Of a DNA stretch of 64,000 bases, positions 17,492 through 26,446 are shown piece after piece (positions within the stretch are counted from its first letter, which is position 1; the number at the start of each line of letters is the position of its first letter). The stretch is from Dyadobacter beijingensis DSM 21582 (GTDB lineage: Bacteria > Bacteroidota > Bacteroidia > Cytophagales > Spirosomataceae), in NCBI RefSeq assembly GCF_000382205.1, contig NZ_KB907786.1:1426001-1490000 (forward strand), read 5' to 3'. The notes under the pieces were generated by a model that was given only the letters and a program-made list of their open reading frames with translations, was not told the DNA's origin and did no database searches. A program made the position numbers and the translations under genes.

Positions 17492-18946
17492 ATGGGCCAT
17501 CGATTTTTATTGTATTTGCTGTTTATAGGTATTCTTTTTCAATTGGCTGGCTGTGGGCGAAAGAAAAGTAATTCGGTTCGAATATCGGTGCATTATCCGA
17601 AGGCTGCGGGTGATACGGTGCGAGTCGGCCGGGTGAATATGGTGAGTATGGATGGCATTATCCTTGGAAGGGTTAGGTTGGATAGTGCCGGAAAAGGCGT
17701 ATTGGAAGTTCCGGTAGATGCGCCGGTCTTTGCCTATCTCAATGGAGATGTTATTTCGGCAGGTATGTTGCTATATCCCGGTGACGATGTCGTCATTGTG
17801 CCTTCTGCCAACGGGACAAAGGTTGATATACAGTTTGAAGGCGATGGTGCTGCGATTAATCAGGCTTATCATGAAGCACAGCAGAATAGGAACGACTTCG
17901 ATAAATGGAATGGTAAATATTATTTTCATTTGCCGCCCGATGAATTCCTGAAAGCAAAAGATTCGCTGCGAAGCTATTATGATCAGCTATTGACTCAACT
18001 GAAACCGGACGATCAAATTCCGGCCGAACGACTGGATTTGATCAAGCGGCAAATGGATATGCATGTCGCTTTCTACCAATTCAATTTCGCAATTGGAAAA
18101 GATTCTGCGGAAATCCCGGCACAGGTCAGGAAGTTTGTATCGAAAATACCGGTCGATACAATGGCAATCCAAACAGGTATGTTCGATTACGCCCTGATTG
18201 CCTCACAGTTTTACAGGAACGAGATCAGCGATGCGATTTATGAAGAAAATAAGGAAGTAGACGGTGATAGCCTGGAAACTATTTTCCCAATATTGGTAGA
18301 ACAAAAAATAAAAGCTGCGAAGTACCCCGGGCTAGTCGAAGATCTCGTTCGCGCCATGGGCGTTCATGTCCAGATTGCGATGAACGGGCTTACACCTGAT
18401 TTGTTGAAAACGGCAAGGAAACTTGGAAAGGAACTCGGTTCTGACGATTTTAAAAATGCAATTCACGAAGACGTTGCGAAATGGGAAAAAATCGGCCCTG
18501 GTAAACCCGCGCCGGATTTTAGCGGCCTCACACCCGACGGTAAGAAGCTGGCATTGTCGGATTTGCGGGGGAGAATCGTTTACGTCGATATTTGGGCAAC
18601 CTGGTGCGGGTACTGCATCGAAGAGTTTCCAGACTCTCAAAAAATGCAGGAAGAGTTTAAAGGCAATGACAAGGTCGCGTTCCTGTATGTGTCGGTGGAT
18701 CAGGATACCCTGGCCTGGAAGAAAATGATGGCCGGCAAAAAAGTGCCGAATGGGCTTCATATGCTTCATGGCACGAATGGCCCGCAATCCATCTGGAATC
18801 TGTATCACGTCTCGGGCATTCCGCGCTACTTGCTGATCGATGGGGACGGACGGATGGTGGCGGCACATGCGGAACGGCCATCATCCGGAAATGTCCAGGC
18901 GGAGTTGCGGAAATTGCTTACCGCCCGTCATATTGCAGAAAAGTAA
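17492..18946 (+). CDS. TlpA-like thioredoxin-domain lipoprotein
   Basis: The lipoprotein signal peptide 'LLFIGILFQLAGC' puts the lipidated Cys near residue 25. Residues 30-340 are a mostly helical region with an N-terminal beta domain (DUF4369-like arrangement). Residues 340-484 are a TlpA/AhpC-type thioredoxin domain with 'KPAPDFSGLTPDGKKLALSD' and the redox site 'WATWCGYC' (Cys372 and Cys375). It is a periplasmic membrane-anchored thiol-disulfide reductase, usual length for the family. It is convergent with the nitrate-associated gene 16 bases downstream. Confidence 0.85.
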   Translation: MGHRFLLYLLFIGILFQLAGCGRKKSNSVRISVHYPKAAGDTVRVGRVNMVSMDGIILGRVRLDSAGKGVLEVPVDAPVFAYLNGDVISAGMLLYPGDDVVIVPSANGTKVDIQFEGDGAAINQAYHEAQQNRNDFDKWNGKYYFHLPPDEFLKAKDSLRSYYDQLLTQLKPDDQIPAERLDLIKRQMDMHVAFYQFNFAIGKDSAEIPAQVRKFVSKIPVDTMAIQTGMFDYALIASQFYRNEISDAIYEENKEVDGDSLETIFPILVEQKIKAAKYPGLVEDLVRAMGVHVQIAMNGLTPDLLKTARKLGKELGSDDFKNAIHEDVAKWEKIGPGKPAPDFSGLTPDGKKLALSDLRGRIVYVDIWATWCGYCIEEFPDSQKMQEEFKGNDKVAFLYVSVDQDTLAWKKMMAGKKVPNGLHMLHGTNGPQSIWNLYHVSGIPRYLLIDGDGRMVAAHAERPSSGNVQAELRKLLTARHIAEK

Positions 18947-18962
18947 AGTCGAAGCCTCAAAA

Positions 18963-19442
18963 CTAACAAGCCGTTGCCAGTCCGAACTCCGCCAGCGCGC
19001 GAGGGAAATTTCTTCCTTCGTGCCCCGAGCGGCTCAGTTTGACCAGTGCAAAGCGTTCTAGTTCATTGAGTTGCGTCCATTGGGTGGCGGAAATGACGGG
19101 GCAGTTCCATTCATGCGTGCGCTCGTGCACTTCCGCAGGTACGTGCATGCGTACCCACGCTGGATCGAGGTTTTGGAGCAGGCTGGGCACAGTACTGGTG
19201 TATTTCCATACGAGTTCGTTCACGTAATCGGCGTACATTTCAACTTCATCAGGCGCGTGGCAGGGCATTTCGGCAAGCAAATCCTTTTCATCGAAATTGA
19301 ATTTGGCCCAGTCGGATAGTTGCAATTTGACGCGGCAGGTATCCAGCTTGTACCGCACGATCATTGGAATGCAGCGGAGGCTATCGACAAAATCACGTTC
19401 GAATGCGAAATAGCGTGTCTCGATGGTTGTTATCGTGTTCAT
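18963..19442 (-). CDS. Nitrate-reductase-associated protein (PF09655 type)
   Basis: A 159-residue cytoplasmic protein that resembles the conserved nitrate-reductase-associated family: 'YFAFERDFVDSLRCIPMIVRYKLDTCRVKLQL', 'WAKFNFDEKDLLAEMPC' and 'WVRMHVPAEVHE' (the strings are shown to mark the blocks; the first spans about residues 11-42). The family occurs next to assimilatory nitrate reductases; its action is unknown. It begins 2 bases after the end of the rubredoxin gene and is the last gene of the leftward nitrate operon. Confidence 0.8.
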   Translation of the reverse strand: MNTITTIETRYFAFERDFVDSLRCIPMIVRYKLDTCRVKLQLSDWAKFNFDEKDLLAEMPCHAPDEVEMYADYVNELVWKYTSTVPSLLQNLDPAWVRMHVPAEVHERTHEWNCPVISATQWTQLNELERFALVKLSRSGHEGRNFPRALAEFGLATAC

Positions 19443-19444
19443 TA

Positions 19445-20941
19445 TCAGGCGGGTTCCAGGTGAGAAGATTTTGTTAGTTCAATGGCGGTGAAAGCGTCCT
19501 TGCCGCTGTCGCAGGTGGGGCAGCAATACGTTGCCGGAAGGTCTTCGAAGGCGGTCCCGGGAGGGATATCTCCGAGCACGTCGCCATACTCGGGATCATA
19601 AATGGTCAGGCAATCGGGGCATTGGTGCACCGTCTTCGCTAATCCGACGGCCGTTTTGGCTTCGTCGGGCTCGGACAGCATAGTTTTCAGCGCTTCCCTC
19701 GATCGCTGATTGTTAAACCGCCTGCAAAGACGTTCCAGCTGAGCAGGCAAATGTATTTTGAACAACCCCTTCTCAAACAGCACCTGCGAGCGGCTGTTGG
19801 GGTTGAAATGTTCGGTATAATAAAGGTCGTACACGCTGAAAAGCGGCAGCTGCCCGATCCGCAGCAACGGCCGTTTGCGGATCAATATCGAGCCGAACAC
19901 TTCCGATTTCGGGCGCGTCTGAATGCCGAAGCAGAGGCCGAAAGTGCGGGTGTCGTTTTTGGAAAAATGCCGGATCAGCTCGTTTTTCAGCGCGGCACCT
20001 TCTGCATGATGGTCTTCCGTCTGCCAGGCGAGCTCGTTAGCGGCATGGCGGACATTGATATTGTGCTTGCCCAGAATATTGCTCCACGCTTCGCGGTGCG
20101 GGTCTTCAATGCCTTTGATAACCAGTGACTTCCATGGTGTTGTACATATTTCTCCCACGCGTGTTTTCAGGCACAAGGCACAGACGTCCAGCAGGAATTC
20201 GATCGAAAATTCCTCGTCGCGGCGGTACAGGCCCAGCCATGTACGGGATTCGTAGCGGTTGAAACCTTCATAGTATGGCAATGAAAAAGAAGGTAGTTCA
20301 AGGTCGTGTTGCGCGGGCTTCGAAACATAGCGGATATGCCCGTTCACCGCCGTTTTCAATGCATTTTCATCATGAATGCCTTCGCCGAGCATGCATTCTT
20401 CGAACACTTTCGACAGTCGGCCGATCTCGTTGGTGTAAATCAGTTCATGCCATTTAAAAACCGTATTGGTTTGCTTCAACCGTACATATAAGTACCAAAA
20501 ATGCGGTTCGGGTGAGGAAATGAAGTTGAGATTACCCGTAAAAAACGGCGTGAAACTCTGGTTGGAATCCGAAATGTTGATTTTCAAACCTGGCAACATA
20601 TCCTGCCGTAGCCCGCGGTCGAGCTCGAAACTGTCGAGGACCGAATGGTACTCGCTCGCGTTGAGCCATTGCCCGGTCCGGAAAACCTCCTCGCCGCAAT
20701 AGGAGCTCACGATATTAGGCCGCCGGTCGGTATTAACCTCGTAAAAAACGCCGAGTTTTTTAAAATCACTTTCCAAAAACCGCATTTCTTCATAATGCAC
20801 CGTCATCAGCAGCTGCTGCCGCGAGCCGAACCGTACCTTGCGGACATGCGCGTTCCAAGCCGCCGAAAGCACGTCTTTCAGAAACCCCGGCGAAGCAATG
20901 CCGCCCGGCAGGTTGATTTTGATGTTATAGTAGTCGCGCAT
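19445..20941 (-). CDS. Rubredoxin-domain protein with a degenerate nitrite/sulfite-reductase-like body
   Basis: The 498-residue protein opens with 'YYNIKINLPGGIASPGFL' and 'KVRFGSRQQLLMTV', like the ferredoxin-like half-domains of nitrite/sulfite reductases. A second similar half lies around residues 265-330 ('RVGEICTTPWKSLVIKG'). The Cys pairs that hold siroheme and the 4Fe-4S cluster are not visible. The C-terminal 55 residues are a rubredoxin with iron ligands 'CPDC' and 'CCPTC'. It may deliver electrons to the nitrate reductase, whose gene lies directly upstream; this is inferred. The gene lies 237 bases downstream of nasA, across a block of repeats. Confidence 0.75.
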   Translation of the reverse strand: MRDYYNIKINLPGGIASPGFLKDVLSAAWNAHVRKVRFGSRQQLLMTVHYEEMRFLESDFKKLGVFYEVNTDRRPNIVSSYCGEEVFRTGQWLNASEYHSVLDSFELDRGLRQDMLPGLKINISDSNQSFTPFFTGNLNFISSPEPHFWYLYVRLKQTNTVFKWHELIYTNEIGRLSKVFEECMLGEGIHDENALKTAVNGHIRYVSKPAQHDLELPSFSLPYYEGFNRYESRTWLGLYRRDEEFSIEFLLDVCALCLKTRVGEICTTPWKSLVIKGIEDPHREAWSNILGKHNINVRHAANELAWQTEDHHAEGAALKNELIRHFSKNDTRTFGLCFGIQTRPKSEVFGSILIRKRPLLRIGQLPLFSVYDLYYTEHFNPNSRSQVLFEKGLFKIHLPAQLERLCRRFNNQRSREALKTMLSEPDEAKTAVGLAKTVHQCPDCLTIYDPEYGDVLGDIPPGTAFEDLPATYCCPTCDSGKDAFTAIELTKSSHLEPA

Positions 20942-20962
20942 TGTTGTTACGGTTTTGTGGTA

Positions 20963-21172
20963 AGTGTTGTCAGGTATGGTCAGGTGTTGCCAATTTCACT
21001 CACTCATTAACATGGTCGGGCATTGTAGGCTCGGGAGGAGCACCCTGTTTATAGGAGTTAAGTAACCAGAAACCTTTCGGCTCCATCGGGCCCTCCTTCT
21101 TACAATAAATGCCCTCAAAGACTACACCTGACAATTCCTGACTATATCTGACCATACTTGACCACACCTGAC
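20963..21172. repeat. Repeat block between nasA and the rubredoxin gene
   Basis: Decamers containing CTGAC occur in tandem at 21122-21172 (ACACCTGACA, ATTCCTGACT, ATATCTGACC, ATACTTGACC, ACACCTGACC) and in inverted orientation at 20963-20986. Between them, on the minus strand, is a copy of the modular hairpin repeat (GGAGCC, then CTATAAACAGG) also seen at 24.9-25.1 and 51.8-52.1 kb. The 60-codon frame here (21000-21182) is explained by these repeats. The element interrupts an otherwise tight operon. Confidence 0.65.
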
Positions 21173-21178
21173 CCAATT

Positions 21179-24100
21179 TCAATTCGTTACCAAACTCGCC
21201 TCCAACGCCTTTTCAAGTATCGAACGCACTTCCGGCCGGCAGGAGCCGCAGCCTGTGCCGGCGCCGGTGGTCTGGCAGAGCCGCTGGAAATCGCCGCAGC
21301 CGCCTGCAATGGCCTTTTCCAGGTTGCCCTGGCCCACGTTGTTGCACGAGCAGACCAGTTTCCCCATCAGCGGCTCGGCTTTCTGGCTGGCGCGCAGCAG
21401 TTGCAGGCGCTTTTCCGAAAGCTCCACACCGTTCGAAATCAGGTCGCGGAATTCGAGGAATTCGTTCTTATCGCCGATCAGGATCGCGCCCACGAGCCTG
21501 TCGCGGTGCACGATGCATTTTTTGTAATAATGCTTTGATTTATCTATAAATACGATCTGCTCGTACGCGGGATCGTTGGCCGGGGCGTCGGTCATACCAA
21601 TGCTGCAAAGGTGTAACCCTTCCATTTTCAGGATGTTCATCGACGTGCTGCCTTTGTAAGGCTGCGAAATATCCCCCGCCAGGTAATGTGCGATCACTTC
21701 TGCCTGTTGCTCGGCGGCGAGGGTAATGCCCCACATTTGCCCGTTCCATTCGGCGATTTCCCCCGCCGTGTAAATGGCAGGATCGGAGGTTTGCATGTAG
21801 TCGTTCACCACCACGCCGCGCTTGCATTCCAGGCCCGCCTCCCTGGCGAGATCAATGGTCGGGACGGTACCGATTGCCAGCACAACCACCTGACAGTCAA
21901 TTTTCCGCCCCGATTTGAGCCTGATCCCTTCCACGGTGTCCGATCCGGTGAAGGTGGCCACTTCGTCATTGAAATAACATTCGATCCCGCGGTCGAGCAG
22001 TTCCTGGTACAGTAACTCGCTCGCCAGCGGATCGAGCTGCCGTTCCATGAACCGGCCGCTACGCTGGATAACTGTCACTTTCACGTCCATTTCGCGGAAC
22101 GAAGCTGCCAGTTCCAATCCCAGAATGCCCCCGCCGACGATCACCGCGTGCGGGTCGGGCTGTTTCAGGAACGGCAGCAGCGAGTCGGCATCGAGCCGCG
22201 AGCGCATATTGAATATCCCGGGCAAGTCGGGCACGCCCTTGGGCGTGAATGCCTTGCTGCCCATGCCGAGGATGAGCTTGTCGTAATGGTGCTCCGTGCC
22301 GTTGCTGTCGATGAGCGTTTTGTGTTTGCGATCGATATGCACGATGCTCACGCCCTTGTGCACGGTAATCCGGTTTTCGGCAAACTGGTCCTCGCGCAGT
22401 TTTACGAGCTGCTCCCACGTTTGCGAGCCGCTGATGTAGTCGGGGAGCATAACCCGGTTATAGAACGGGTATATTTCTTTGGAAAAAACATGGATCTCGT
22501 CGTCCGCATTCAGCTGGCGATAGGCATTGATAAAGCCTAAACCCGCCGATCCGGCGCCGACGATGATGATTTTTTCAAATGGCTTTTGGTATAATGCCAC
22601 CTGCACGGCTGTGAATTTGAAATCCGGTTCCTTGGATTTCGGGTCTACCAGCGGGCTGGTGAGGTTGTTGGCGCGGGCCAGGTTGCTGCCCAGTATTTTC
22701 CCCCAATGCATCTGCAGGAAGCACAGGCCTTTCCGCACATCTTCCGTAATCTGCGCCTTCACGCGCACCTCCCCGCGGCGGCCGCTCACGGTCACCAGGC
22801 TGCCTTCCGTAATGCCCCGCTCGCGCGCGTCCTCGGGATGGATTTGCAGGAAAGGTTGCGGGATATGCTTGTTCAGTTTCGCAACACGGCCCGTTTTGGT
22901 CATAGTGTGCCACTGGTCACGGATTCTTCCGCTTGTTAAAACCAACGGGAAGAGATTATCTGTCGGTTCGGAATGGTTTTCATCCGGTACGGCGTGGATT
23001 TGGGCTCTTTTGTTTTTGGTATAAAACTGATGGTCTGTGAAGAGGCGTTTGGTGCCTTCTTGACTGCCGACCGCTGACGACTGACTGCCGACCGCCGATG
23101 GCTGACCGCTGATTGCTGATGGCTGACCGCCGACGACCGACGGCTGACCGCTGATTGTTGATGGCTGGCTGCCTGTTGCGGGTAGCGGCCATTGGATGCT
23201 GCGTTTTTCTTTTAGCAAATGGTGACTTACGCCCGTCACGTCGAGGGTTGTTCCCTTGGTTGTTTGGACGTATTCGTCGTAAACTTCTGAGGTGTTTTGG
23301 TAGTTGAAGGCGTCTTCAAACCCCATTTTCTGCGCGAAACGCCAAAGAATTTCCGAATCGGGCAGCGCTTCTCCCGGTGCTTCGAGGGCTTTGGGTAAAT
23401 AGGTGATGCGGCGCTCGGCGTTCGTCATCGTGCCGTCCTTTTCGAGCCAGGCCGCCGCCGGGAGCACCACGTCGGCAAACTGCACGGTGTCGGCGCGATT
23501 GGAAACATCCTGCACGACGACGAAACGGGAATTTTTCAATGCATTTTCTACGGCATTGATATCCGGCATGCTCACCATCGGGTTGGTGTTGATGATCCAA
23601 ATCGCTTTCAGCTTATCGTCGGCCAGTGCCTCGAACATTTCGGTAGCGGTAAGGCCCGGTTTGTCGGCAATGCGAACCGGAGTTTTCCAAAACTGCTCCA
23701 TTTCCTCACGGTGTTCAGCATTTACGACCTCGCGGTGGCCGGGAAGGATGTTGGCGAGGCCGCCCGTCTCGCGACCGCCCATAGCGTTCGGCTGGCCGGT
23801 GAGCGAGAATGGCCCATTGCCCGGCTTACCGATTTTGCCGGTGATCAAATGCAGGTTGATGAGCGAAAGGTTTTTATTCACGCCAATTACCGATTGGTTC
23901 AATCCCATGGTCCAGAAGGACAGAAAGCCTTTCGAGCGGCCGATCCATTCGGCGGCCAAGGCAATATCGGCGGAAGGGATACCGCAAATGTCGGCCGCTT
24001 CCGCCAATGTGCGCTGCATTACTTGTAGCCGGAATAGATCAAAACCATCGGTGTGGTCAGCCATAAACCGCTCATCGAGATAATCGTTTTCGATCAGCAA

Positions 24101-24805
24101 ACGGCCGATCGCATTGTTGAGGACAATGTCGGTACCGGGGCGGATCTGCAAGTGCAGGTCGGCCGAGCGTGCGGTGTCGGTCACGCGCGGGTCCACGCAA
24201 ATGATTCTGGTAGCCGGATTCGCCGTTTTGTGGGCTTCCACGCGCCGCCAGATAATGGGGTGGCACCAGGCGGGGTTAGCGCCGGTTACATACATGACGT
24301 CGGCCGCCTCGATGTCGTCGTAGCAAACCGGAACGCTATCCTCGCCCAGTGACAGCTTGTAGCCCACCACCGCCGAGCTCATGCACAGGCGGGAGTTGGT
24401 ATCGATATTGTTGGTCCCGATGAAGCCTTTGATCAGCTTGTTCACCAGATAATACTCCTCGGTGAGGCATTGTCCCGATACATAAAACGCCACGGAGTCG
24501 GGCCCGAATTTTTTAATTAATGCTTTAAAAACTGCCGCTGTACGCTCCAAAGCCTCATCCCAGCTCGCCCGCTGCAATGGCATCGAACGGTTCAGCCGCA
24601 CCTGCGGGTACAGTAGCCGGTCCGACTGGTCCATTACCGTATAATGCAGGTTCATGCCCTTGGAGCACAGCATGCCCTTATTGGAAGGATGTTCTTGATC
24701 CCCTTCCAGGCTCAGCTGCCCATTATTCTCTTTCGTCACCACGACCCCGCAGCCTACTCCACAGTAGCAGCAGGTCGATTTGTAGGATGCCGGGGTTGGT
24801 TTCAT
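21179..24805 (-). CDS. nasA: Fused assimilatory nitrate reductase (Mo-bisMGD + FAD/NAD(P) + BFD)
   Basis: A 1208-residue cytoplasmic enzyme that should reduce nitrate to nitrite. Domains: 4Fe-4S (Cys12, Cys15, Cys19 and a fourth in 'MLCSKG'), molybdopterin oxidoreductase (about 60-540), molybdopterin dinucleotide-binding domain (about 615-735), a NirB-like FAD/NAD(P) module (about 745-1125, 'IIVGAGSAGLGFINAY', 'VIVGGGILGLELAASF'), and a BFD-type 2Fe-2S domain (about 1150-1200, 'CSCNNVG' and 'TGCGSC'). The diaphorase is thus fused to the reductase rather than on a separate subunit. Residues 544-582 are five 7-residue repeats ('SGQPSAV' type) inserted between domains. The start is the ATG at 24805. 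It belongs to the leftward operon with narK and cobA. Confidence 0.92.
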   Translation of the reverse strand: MKPTPASYKSTCCYCGVGCGVVVTKENNGQLSLEGDQEHPSNKGMLCSKGMNLHYTVMDQSDRLLYPQVRLNRSMPLQRASWDEALERTAAVFKALIKKFGPDSVAFYVSGQCLTEEYYLVNKLIKGFIGTNNIDTNSRLCMSSAVVGYKLSLGEDSVPVCYDDIEAADVMYVTGANPAWCHPIIWRRVEAHKTANPATRIICVDPRVTDTARSADLHLQIRPGTDIVLNNAIGRLLIENDYLDERFMADHTDGFDLFRLQVMQRTLAEAADICGIPSADIALAAEWIGRSKGFLSFWTMGLNQSVIGVNKNLSLINLHLITGKIGKPGNGPFSLTGQPNAMGGRETGGLANILPGHREVVNAEHREEMEQFWKTPVRIADKPGLTATEMFEALADDKLKAIWIINTNPMVSMPDINAVENALKNSRFVVVQDVSNRADTVQFADVVLPAAAWLEKDGTMTNAERRITYLPKALEAPGEALPDSEILWRFAQKMGFEDAFNYQNTSEVYDEYVQTTKGTTLDVTGVSHHLLKEKRSIQWPLPATGSQPSTISGQPSVVGGQPSAISGQPSAVGSQSSAVGSQEGTKRLFTDHQFYTKNKRAQIHAVPDENHSEPTDNLFPLVLTSGRIRDQWHTMTKTGRVAKLNKHIPQPFLQIHPEDARERGITEGSLVTVSGRRGEVRVKAQITEDVRKGLCFLQMHWGKILGSNLARANNLTSPLVDPKSKEPDFKFTAVQVALYQKPFEKIIIVGAGSAGLGFINAYRQLNADDEIHVFSKEIYPFYNRVMLPDYISGSQTWEQLVKLREDQFAENRITVHKGVSIVHIDRKHKTLIDSNGTEHHYDKLILGMGSKAFTPKGVPDLPGIFNMRSRLDADSLLPFLKQPDPHAVIVGGGILGLELAASFREMDVKVTVIQRSGRFMERQLDPLASELLYQELLDRGIECYFNDEVATFTGSDTVEGIRLKSGRKIDCQVVVLAIGTVPTIDLAREAGLECKRGVVVNDYMQTSDPAIYTAGEIAEWNGQMWGITLAAEQQAEVIAHYLAGDISQPYKGSTSMNILKMEGLHLCSIGMTDAPANDPAYEQIVFIDKSKHYYKKCIVHRDRLVGAILIGDKNEFLEFRDLISNGVELSEKRLQLLRASQKAEPLMGKLVCSCNNVGQGNLEKAIAGGCGDFQRLCQTTGAGTGCGSCRPEVRSILEKALEASLVTN
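23061..23174. repeat. 21-bp tandem minisatellite inside nasA
   Basis: On the nasA coding strand five units of 21 bp follow each other (type AGCGGTCAGCCRTCGGCRRTC), each coding for seven residues. Because 21 is a multiple of 3, the frame is kept. Closely similar units occur at 60252-60362 outside any gene. Confidence 0.8.
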
Positions 24806-24820
24806 GGTTTCTGGGTTGAT

Positions 24821-24905
24821 CCCCAGGTTGAAACCTGGGGTTATGGGGATTGATGCTGCAATATTTTCTTCTCTTTTATTTGGATCCCCGGGTTAAAACC
24901 CGGGG
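24821..24905. repeat. Two 20-bp palindromes upstream of nasA
   Basis: CCCCAGGTTGAAACCTGGGG (24821-24840) and CCCCGGGTTAAAACCCGGGG (24886-24905) are both perfect inverted repeats with 9-bp arms and 2-nt centres. Three more of the same design occur at 31443-31462, 31527-31548 and 31950-31969. Confidence 0.75.
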
Positions 24906-25080
24906 CAATGGGATTTTTTGTTGGCCCGGAGGGTTGCCGTTTTGGCCCCGGCGGGCCTCCTGGGTGGCACCACCTCTTTTGTTATCAGGAAACTCCTTGG
25001 GAGTCCGGTGATACATTGGCATTTTGGGTTTGCTATAAACAGGCAGCCACTCTGTGGCATTTTTTGCGAATGAGCTCCCA
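24906..25080. repeat. Modular hairpin repeats between narK and nasA
   Basis: The spacer holds GC-rich palindromic pieces (about 24927-24975), the stem ACTCCTTGGGAGT (24992-25004), then TTTGCTATAAACAGGCAGCC (from about 25028) and a small CCACTCTGTGG stem. The same succession of modules is found at 51846-52068 and, inverted, at 21000-21120. No gene was found in this 292-bp spacer. Confidence 0.6.
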
Positions 25081-25097
25081 GTTCATTGCAGTCGATT

Positions 25098-26411
25098 TTA
25101 ATCAATGGTCACTGGTTCCAATTGGCCAGTTTCTGCCGTGATGCGCTCTGTTTTCTCAAAATTGATCAATGCCACAACAGCAGCCACACAAGCAATGGCT
25201 ACGCCGATATACATGAATGCCTGCGAATAGCTGATGGTGCTCGATTTGAACAGGAAACCTGCCAGTACCGCACCTACATTGCCGCCTGCGCCCACAATCC
25301 CGCTTACGGAACCGATCGCCTTTTGATTAATGAATGGTACGATCGCGTAAGTAGCGCCATTCGCCATTTTCAAAAACATCGCGAAGCAAAGCATCGTAAT
25401 CACCGCGCCGACAATACTGCCGCTCTGCGCGAACAATGCGATGCCGATCCCTTCGAGGACGAGCAACAATGCCAGCAGACGGCCCTTGCCCAGCATTCCC
25501 CATTTGCTGCCTACCTTATCCGCTACAATGCCGCCCACGGCGCGGGCGAAAATGTTCATAAAGCCGAATGTACCTGCCAGGATACCCGCCGTTGCCAGTG
25601 AGGTATTGAAGTTGTCGAAGAAATACAATGCCGCTACATTGTCGAAAGTGATTTCTATGCCGAAACATGCGCCATATGCAAGAAACAATGCCCACGTACG
25701 CGGATCGCGCATGGCGATGCCTAATGTGCCTTTCGTTTTCGCGGCTTTGGCGTTGGCAACGGCCAGGTCTTCGAAATTGCCGGCAGGCGTGTCTTTGGTG
25801 AAGAAGTAATAGACGAATGCGAAGATCAGCAGTGCCGCGCCGGGAATGACCATGGCGATCCGCCAGGCTGATTCGGGCAGGTAGCCAGCGCCGACGAATG
25901 CCGCGAAAATCAGCGGCATGACCATATTGGTGATCCCGCCGCCCAGGTTACCCCAGCCGCCCGCCACTGCATTCGCCGTTCCGACGATCTTCTTGTCGAA
26001 CATGACGGAAGTATGGTACTGCGTCACCACAAACGACGCGCCGATCACCCCGATGGCGAGACGGAAAAGCAGAAAGCCTTCATAGGAATCCACCAAACCT
26101 ACCGTCATCACGGGAATGGAGCCGAGCCCCAGCAATGCGGTGTAGGTTTTACGCGGCCCCCAGGTATCACAAAGCTTGCCGATAGCGATGCGGGCGATCA
26201 CCGTCGCGGCCACGGACGCGATGATGATGTTGCCGATCTGCGGTTTGGTGAGTTCCAGGTCGGTTTTGATGACCGTCATCAGCGGGGCCAGTCCGAACCA
26301 TCCGAAGAAGCAAAGGAAGAACGCCATCCAGGTGAGGTGGAAGGTTCGCATCTGTACGCCCCGGAAGCTGAATATGTTGAGTTTTTCAAGCGGCTTGTTG
26401 GTCGTTTCCAT
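25098..26411 (-). CDS. narK: NarK-type nitrate/nitrite transporter (MFS, NNP family)
   Basis: A 437-residue inner-membrane protein with about 12 hydrophobic segments. The first, 'WMAFFLCFFGWFGLAPLM', is typical of NNP-family transporters, as are 'IGKLCDTWGPRKTYTALLG' and the nitrate signature region 'GWGNLGGGITNMVMP'. It should import nitrate (perhaps with nitrite exchange) for the adjacent nitrate reductase. It begins 35 bases after the porin gene in the same leftward operon. Confidence 0.92.
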   Translation of the reverse strand: METTNKPLEKLNIFSFRGVQMRTFHLTWMAFFLCFFGWFGLAPLMTVIKTDLELTKPQIGNIIIASVAATVIARIAIGKLCDTWGPRKTYTALLGLGSIPVMTVGLVDSYEGFLLFRLAIGVIGASFVVTQYHTSVMFDKKIVGTANAVAGGWGNLGGGITNMVMPLIFAAFVGAGYLPESAWRIAMVIPGAALLIFAFVYYFFTKDTPAGNFEDLAVANAKAAKTKGTLGIAMRDPRTWALFLAYGACFGIEITFDNVAALYFFDNFNTSLATAGILAGTFGFMNIFARAVGGIVADKVGSKWGMLGKGRLLALLLVLEGIGIALFAQSGSIVGAVITMLCFAMFLKMANGATYAIVPFINQKAIGSVSGIVGAGGNVGAVLAGFLFKSSTISYSQAFMYIGVAIACVAAVVALINFEKTERITAETGQLEPVTID

Positions 26412-26446
26412 AGTAATAAGAGTTTGAAATGTTGGTTAGGACAGAC

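Noticed and set aside
21000..21182. 60-codon leftward frame between nasA and the rubredoxin gene
   Set aside because: It starts at a TTG and its sequence is fully explained by the CTGAC decamers and an inverted copy of the modular hairpin repeat.
23061..23174. CRISPR array
   Set aside because: Units are 21 bp, contiguous and degenerate, with no unique spacers and no cas genes.
24821..24905. Rho-independent terminators upstream of nasA
   Set aside because: The palindromes have 2-nt centres and no T-run in the direction of transcription, and they belong to a dispersed family.
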